Shown here piece after piece: positions 59,596 through 64,000 of a stretch of 64,000 bases of DNA. Source of the stretch: Flammeovirga sp. SJP92 (lineage in GTDB: Bacteria > Bacteroidota > Bacteroidia > Cytophagales > Flammeovirgaceae); the NCBI RefSeq assembly GCF_001583495.1, contig NZ_LQAQ01000034.1, forward strand, positions 1 to 64,000, given 5' to 3'. Position numbers and translations under genes: made by a program. Under the pieces are notes generated by a model. It had not been told where the DNA came from and searched no databases. It saw only the letters and a program-made list of their open reading frames with translations. Position 1 is the stretch's first letter. The number at the start of each line of letters is the position of its first letter.

Positions 59596-60045
59596 TTAGG
59601 TAACGGTAATGGTATTATTGTTTTTATATTGATACAATAATTGCTCTAATTTTTTTAAATCGTTCCATTCTGAAAATGGAATTTTAAACTTTTCTAATTT
59701 CAAGGTCTTTGGGACGTATAAATTTAAATATAAAAATGAGCTATTACTTTTAAAATCGGCCTTGTGGATGGGACAAGAAAATACTTTCATTTTAAAATAA
59801 TGCCTTTGTACAATAGTAATCTTATCTGGCTCTAATTCTATTTCCTCCACATATTTATATTGTCTCGACCAAATAAATAAAGCCAATAAAACACCTATTG
59901 AAATAATTATAGCGATATAAATAAATGGTGCATTAAATAAAAGTTCTATTGCCTCAAGGCTAAAAAATAAACTCATAAGTATACAAGGAATCAAAAGTCT
60001 TAAGTAGTTCTCTTTTTTGAAAGGATTTCTGCGAATTGAAAGCAT
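59596..60045 (-). CDS. small membrane protein with PH-like tail
   Basis: This is a 149-residue protein with two transmembrane helices (LLIPCILMSLFFSLEAIELLF and PFIYIAIIISIGVLLALFIW). A ~75-residue cytosolic beta-rich tail (YVEEIELEPDKITIVQRHYFKMKVFSCPIHKADF...WNDLKKLEQLLYQY) looks like a bacterial PH-like domain. It resembles in layout the protein encoded at 62513-63355. No function is known. Confidence 0.68.
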   Translation of the reverse strand: MLSIRRNPFKKENYLRLLIPCILMSLFFSLEAIELLFNAPFIYIAIIISIGVLLALFIWSRQYKYVEEIELEPDKITIVQRHYFKMKVFSCPIHKADFKSNSSFLYLNLYVPKTLKLEKFKIPFSEWNDLKKLEQLLYQYKNNNTITVT

Positions 60046-60251
60046 ATGATGTGTATTAATATTATTTATTTGTTCATGTATTTACTTAGCCCCATCACTC
60101 TTATACTAATAACTGCTAACCATCTTTTATGACATTCCTTTACTTCCTCCAATTAACTTGAAACCCATAATCAAAACACCTCGTTTTTTACTTTCTATGA
60201 TTAGAAATTGTAATTACACAATAAAAATTATTTGATTGGAATCTACTCAAT

Positions 60252-60288
60252 AAAAAACCAAAAACACAGTTTATCACTATGTCTTTGG
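60252..60288 (-). terminator. terminator of the DUF5694 gene
   Basis: On the minus strand CCAAAGACATAGT pairs with ACTGTGTTTTTGG through 13 pairs, two of them wobbles, and a run of six T's follows. It is 13 nt past the stop codon. Confidence 0.85.
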
Positions 60289-60300
60289 TGTAGAGCTCTA

Positions 60301-61257
60301 TTACATATTTAAAAATATCAGTTTTATTTCTGGATAACTCTTTTCAAATTCTTCTTTTAGTCCAATAATATGTGAAGCACCAACTATAACTAAGTTTCTC
60401 TTTTCAGTACCCTTCAAAACCTGTTCGGCAATGTTCTTCACCATATTTTCATTTCGTATCCTCCAATATTTCTCTCCTAAAGAACAACCTTCGGTTTTGT
60501 TTTTCACATAAGTGAAAGAAGATAATTGATGAAGTCGCTCCAATGATTTTTGGGTATTTACATGCATTCCCAATCCTCGAAAAAGAGCTGGAAGTATTGC
60601 ACTATTATATTGTTTCTTGTTCAATTTGTTATTGATATCATTGTTGCCATTATTTCTACCTTCTGCACCACATTGATCCCAAGCTTCATGATATTCCTTA
60701 TTTGTTTGCTGGAAATCCATAGATTTTAATCTCTTCAATTGAAGCTTAATGGCCAGTTTTGCGGTTAAATCTCCATCTTCATGACGAGTAGGTTTTTTGG
60801 AGCCTTTAATACCATATTTCTTGATGTAACTATACAACTCATAATTGGGATTGTCCCTTAAATAACCGAACGAATTAATGATAATATCTAACTCGCTAGC
60901 TGTTATTTCTTCTAGCCTTTTTTCAAGTAACTGATTTAACTTTATTTCGTTATACTGAAAATTCTTTATTAAAGAGTCCGAAAGGAAATAAAATTGTTTA
61001 TAATTGTCTGACCAGCCATCTTTTAAATATTCCCAGCTTAAAGTATCATCACCTCTTGGTGCTTCAACATAAATGGCTTCTGGATTATATTGGAGAGCTC
61101 TCCGAAGGAGTGGCTTGTAACTATGCTTTACAAGCTTGGGAACGGTGTGCATACTACCAATCAATAACACCTCTTTTTCTTGTGAATGAGCTTCAGAAAA
61201 GAAAAAGAATAGGACATAGAGAGAATAAATTATCCTCATAGATAGTTTTTTGGACAT
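60301..61257 (-). CDS. DUF5694/TraB-like exported protein
   Basis: This is a 318-residue exported protein (signal peptide to about AHSQ). The N-terminal VLLIGSMHTVP (His37), EAIYVEAPRGDD, the middle RNENMVKNIAEQVLKGTEKR and the C-terminal NLVIVGASHIIGLKEEFEKSYPEIK follow the DUF5694 pattern. That pattern is related to TraB/EreA-like folds with conserved His and Glu residues that may form a hydrolytic metal site. Its substrate is unknown. It is monocistronic with its own terminator. Confidence 0.8.
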   Translation of the reverse strand: MSKKLSMRIIYSLYVLFFFFSEAHSQEKEVLLIGSMHTVPKLVKHSYKPLLRRALQYNPEAIYVEAPRGDDTLSWEYLKDGWSDNYKQFYFLSDSLIKNFQYNEIKLNQLLEKRLEEITASELDIIINSFGYLRDNPNYELYSYIKKYGIKGSKKPTRHEDGDLTAKLAIKLQLKRLKSMDFQQTNKEYHEAWDQCGAEGRNNGNNDINNKLNKKQYNSAILPALFRGLGMHVNTQKSLERLHQLSSFTYVKNKTEGCSLGEKYWRIRNENMVKNIAEQVLKGTEKRNLVIVGASHIIGLKEEFEKSYPEIKLIFLNM

Positions 61258-61646
61258 TTGCTTTTTAGTTTAAATATTTAGAATTGGACAAATGGAAACT
61301 GTTAAAGTGCAAACAGTTGGAGTATTGCTGATGGATGTAATTATAGCTGATACTTAAAGTATGTTCAGAACATGATCTTAGCCAATGTTTACTTTAACAT
61401 TTCTATTTAATTTGGATGTATTCTGTTTAGTTTTTATTTAAATAAGTACAAATTCAAAACAATAAATTAGAATTAACTATATTTTATTTTTGACTTAGTA
61501 TTTATTTTTCGGATTACAATATATAACGTATCTCTTTTATTTACAGCATTGATAGTGATTTTTTTAATTAAATGGAAGTCAAAAACTTAGACACTATGTA
61601 ACTAGCAAGTTCATAACAAACTAGCCACACAGTTGAGAACCACTTA
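61258..61646. other. 389-bp gap
   Basis: This AT-rich stretch has no ORF. It holds one repeat element (61438-61505) and a weak inverted repeat, AACTGTT...AACAGTT, near 61295-61315. Nothing else stands out. Confidence 0.55.
61438..61505. repeat. terminal-inverted-repeat element, copy 2
   Basis: Read on the minus strand, AATACTAAGTCAAAAATAAA and GAATTTGTACTTAT reproduce the two ends of the element at 45559-45612 in opposite orientation, with an altered middle. The right end has lost part of its terminal repeat. Confidence 0.5.
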
Positions 61647-62471
61647 TTATTGTTCCTGTTTATATAATTTCTCGAAGACTTTTCTTTTCATGGTGAATAA
61701 AGTTGTTTTTTCAAGATCAAAAATGGATACTAATTTATCACCTACCACAATATGTTGTGTCCATTCCACATACTCTTTATACAGAAGTAAAGTACAAATA
61801 TCTGTTTCAGTAATTAGGTCAGATTTGACATGGGAATGAATTGTTGATTGAATCTTTGAAGCCCCTTTTTCAGAAGCATAAGGCAACTGTATTAAACTAT
61901 TATGTAGCTTTTCTTCTTTTTGGAATTCACCTTTATGACTATATGAAAGTTTATAATCGTTTCCTATTAAAACCACACCATGAGTTCTTGGAGCAGTAAC
62001 GACATAAACATCTATAGAGCGTTCATTACGGTATGGTATAATATTTAATGAAGTATTCTCATAATGACTATAAAAGCTATTGGTCTGCTTATATATTCTT
62101 TGGAAGGTATCCGATCGTACCGCGATTAATACTTTCTCCTCTTCCGTCACTTGATGATGTATTGTATCTATCGAAATTGGTGTTTCAGTAGGGATCGTCT
62201 CAAATTCATACCTTGCTAAAATCCTATCAGGGTTGTACCTGCTAAAAAATATAGTTCTTATTTTATTGTTTGTGTCCTCATAAGATAAATAGCCACCGAT
62301 AGAATCTTTCTTTGAGGGGAAATTTGATAAAAAATGATCTGTCCCATACCAAGAACCTTTGTCCATTCTATATAGTAATTTTCCTTTTTCTAGCAGTTTA
62401 TCAGCATTTTTAGTTTGCGAAAATAAACTGAAGCTCAATAGCATAAATACAAGTAATAATAATTGTCTCAT
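61647..62471 (-). CDS. exported protein with possible JAMM-like motif
   Basis: This is a 274-residue exported protein (signal peptide MRQLLLLVFMLLSFSLFSQ) that I do not place in a named family. The C-terminal half contains THGVVLIGNDYKLSYSH, then IQSTIHSHVKSDLITETDICTLLLYKEYVEW. The arrangement His212-x-His214 ... Thr221-x-x-Asp224 resembles the zinc-binding HxH...SxxD of JAB/JAMM (MPN) metalloproteases. The upstream glutamate cannot be fixed confidently. Alternatively the resemblance is accidental. It is 41 bp downstream of a membrane-protein gene. Confidence 0.65.
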   Translation of the reverse strand: MRQLLLLVFMLLSFSLFSQTKNADKLLEKGKLLYRMDKGSWYGTDHFLSNFPSKKDSIGGYLSYEDTNNKIRTIFFSRYNPDRILARYEFETIPTETPISIDTIHHQVTEEEKVLIAVRSDTFQRIYKQTNSFYSHYENTSLNIIPYRNERSIDVYVVTAPRTHGVVLIGNDYKLSYSHKGEFQKEEKLHNSLIQLPYASEKGASKIQSTIHSHVKSDLITETDICTLLLYKEYVEWTQHIVVGDKLVSIFDLEKTTLFTMKRKVFEKLYKQEQ

Positions 62472-62512
62472 TGTAATTTTGTTTGTTGAGTAATGCTTAA
62501 AGTAAATGATTT

Positions 62513-63355
62513 CTATTTTCCATGATAAGTCAAAAAATCTGATATCTCAGAATGATTAATAGATAAACGATCAAGATTAATATGTTTTACCTTTTTGTTT
62601 GAAGTTAATTCCAATACTTCTTTACTATTTTTATGACCTATTCTTTTAATTTTTGCAGTTGAAAATTCATTCCACCTGATTACTTTCTGATTGCTCTCTT
62701 TGATACCATTTTTATCAAGTGTGAGTTTTGGTTTCCGATCCAACAAACGAATTATATTTTTTGATATGAGAAATAACCCTATCAAACAACCTAAAAGAAG
62801 AAGTATATTTTCGAAAGTATATTTTTGATCTGCATCAAGATCAAAGTAAGAGAACAAACCTAAAAAGGTAAACGGCACAAGGAATAAAAGGTGAATTATT
62901 ATCCAAAAACGACTATTGTAATAACACACCTTATGGTTTTTAGGCAAGTAAGATTTAGACGTTTTTTCTTTACTAGTTCTTAGCAACAGTTCAATTTCTC
63001 TAAGTTGTTCTTTTTGTGCTTGGCTCATAAAAAAAGAGCCACTTGCACTTGAAAATATTTTTTGTTCAAGTGCCTTACGGTGAAAAGCATGTTTATTATC
63101 TACATTTTTGTAGGCCCAAATTCTCCAAGGTCCAATATTATATTGTACATAAATAAAAGCGACAAGTAATGGAATTGAAAAAGAAAAGAATGGAAATAAA
63201 AAATCGTATTCCAAAATTTCTTCATTTATATAAGGTCTTAAAAAAATTGACAAAAAAAAGTTGATTGGAATTAAACCAAAAGCGAAGATTAAAGGTCTGT
63301 TAACAAATTTGGATCTCCCTTGATTTACTAAGTCGTCTGCTGAAATTTTCTTCAT
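62513..63355 (-). CDS. four-helix membrane protein with PH-like tail
   Basis: This is a 280-residue membrane protein. Hydrophobic segments lie at about 20-40, 50-70, 150-170 and 185-205 (LIFAFGLIPINFFLSIF, SFSIPLLVAFIYVQYNI, IIIHLLFLVPFTFLGLF, ILLLLGCLIGLFLIS). The ~70-residue C-terminal tail (PKLTLDKNGIKESNQKVIRWNEFSTAKIKR) resembles a bacterial PH-like domain, as in the protein encoded at 59596-60045. Function is unknown. It probably shares a transcript with the next gene downstream. Confidence 0.68.
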   Translation of the reverse strand: MKKISADDLVNQGRSKFVNRPLIFAFGLIPINFFLSIFLRPYINEEILEYDFLFPFFSFSIPLLVAFIYVQYNIGPWRIWAYKNVDNKHAFHRKALEQKIFSSASGSFFMSQAQKEQLREIELLLRTSKEKTSKSYLPKNHKVCYYNSRFWIIIHLLFLVPFTFLGLFSYFDLDADQKYTFENILLLLGCLIGLFLISKNIIRLLDRKPKLTLDKNGIKESNQKVIRWNEFSTAKIKRIGHKNSKEVLELTSNKKVKHINLDRLSINHSEISDFLTYHGK

Positions 63356-63368
63356 TATTTATTGTTTA

Positions 63369-63416
63369 TGTACTAAGCCCAAAATAGAGAATTTTGAATT
63401 TGTACTTAGGTACTTA
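63369..63416. repeat. terminal-inverted-repeat element, copy 3
   Basis: GTACTAAG at 63370-63377 and CTTAGGTA at 63405-63412 form imperfect terminal repeats. The interior TTTTGAATTTGTACTTAG matches the right end of the element at 45559-45612 in the same orientation. Confidence 0.5.
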
Positions 63417-63434
63417 ATACTCCCTTTATCTATT

Positions 63435-63977
63435 TTACTTCAACAAAAATGCACCAAAAAAAGTCACTGTGTTTTTACCGTTTACATACTCCATTTCACA
63501 TTCCTTTGCCAAAAACGATACATTAATACAATAAGCTTCAAGAGATGCTCTTTTCTTTTCTGGATATTTACAAGGCTCATTGTGAACAACAGAACATTCC
63601 TTACAAACTGTACAAGGGCCTGCTCTTAAATCAAGGTGCTTCTCATAATGTAAATTAATTTCTTTACTGATTTTGTTAGAAACGTTGCCATGAGCCTTCA
63701 TTGCCTTGATCATTTCCGCTTTATCATAAGCTTCAGGAACATCATTTACAGTTTGATACACTAATGCTTTTTGATAGCTTTTTGCTTCTGTGATAGTCTC
63801 CTCTATTTCACCTACTAAAGGTGGACATGCATAATTTTTCCCGAACTGCCCACAATGATTTACTTCACAATATTTCCTTAATTTCTCATCAAATGTAATT
63901 CTACTTACTTCAATCATGTGTGCTTTAAAAGCTCCTTTCGTTAGACACACCTCGATCATCTCATTTTCTTTTAGCAT
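63435..63977 (-). CDS. DUF2284 predicted metal-binding protein
   Basis: This is a 180-residue cytosolic protein of the DUF2284 family. CEVNHCGQFGKNYACPPLVGEIEE and DLRAGPCTVCKECSVVHNEPCKYPEKKRASLEAYCINV provide two groups of conserved cysteines. These are expected to bind a metal or an iron-sulfur cluster. Start at 63977 is taken; a second Met at 63959 is possible. Its role is not established in the family. The gene is complete, ending within the window, and its promoter lies at or beyond the right edge. Confidence 0.9.
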   Translation of the reverse strand: MLKENEMIEVCLTKGAFKAHMIEVSRITFDEKLRKYCEVNHCGQFGKNYACPPLVGEIEETITEAKSYQKALVYQTVNDVPEAYDKAEMIKAMKAHGNVSNKISKEINLHYEKHLDLRAGPCTVCKECSVVHNEPCKYPEKKRASLEAYCINVSFLAKECEMEYVNGKNTVTFFGAFLLK

Positions 63978-64000
63978 AAGTCTTATAATTGTTCTTTAAT

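Overview
The window is about 64 kb of AT-rich DNA that reads as a marine Bacteroidota chromosome, most like Cytophagia/Flammeovirga-type bacteria. The signs are type IX secretion (T9SS) C-terminal sorting domains on several exported proteins, a PorP/SprF-like protein beside a giant PKD protein, many lipoproteins with Bacteroidota-style lipoboxes, sulfatase-rich glycan degradation, and weak ribosome binding sites. I saw no rRNA, tRNA, CRISPR array, transposase or phage structural gene. The species assignment is inference.

Region 1 (1-22 kb) is a glycan-degradation locus. A leftward block carries a GH29 alpha-L-fucosidase, a heparinase II/III-like polysaccharide lyase, a 1468-residue multi-module T9SS surface protein, an S1 sulfatase, a GH39, a GH30 and a GH141-like beta-helix hydrolase fused to a PDZ domain. 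A rightward block carries a T9SS repeat protein and two more sulfatases. Together they point to a sulfated glycan containing fucose and uronic acid, probably algal. No SusC/SusD pair is present. Four LacI-type operator-like sites sit between the two blocks, and a LacI-family regulator lies at 30.0-31.0 kb.

Region 2 (22-31 kb) holds a 1897-residue PKD protein with a CHU_C-type (type B) T9SS tail and its PorP/SprF-like partner, then a GNAT acetyltransferase and the LacI regulator.

Region 3 (31-45.5 kb) is an iron and siderophore locus built as two divergent operons around a 334-bp intergenic region with two Fur-box-like inverted repeats. Leftward are an AraC regulator, TonB-dependent receptor, DUF4374 lipoprotein and PepSY membrane protein. 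Rightward are a PLP decarboxylase, an N-hydroxylase, an MFS exporter, an acyltransferase, an IucA/IucC-type synthetase and a membrane acyltransferase-like protein. The acyltransferase gene is broken by an exact 104-bp tandem duplication, so siderophore synthesis should be blocked in this exact sequence unless the duplication collapses or is an assembly error.

Region 4 (45.5-64 kb) is mostly housekeeping and poorly characterised genes: metY, a YvlD-like membrane protein, a VOC protein, an SDR, a cupin, S41-like and DUF5694 proteins, and DUF2284. Within it, 51.1-53.9 kb looks like a small regulon: a MarR-type regulator with four C-terminal cysteines, DUF2024, two tandem paralogous exported proteins of unknown function, and a CPVC thioredoxin-fold protein. 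Copies of one palindrome, TTAGGATTCCTAA, lie upstream of three of these genes. The long non-coding stretches at 56.3-56.9 and 57.4-58.3 kb are full of hairpins and repeats that no gene explains.
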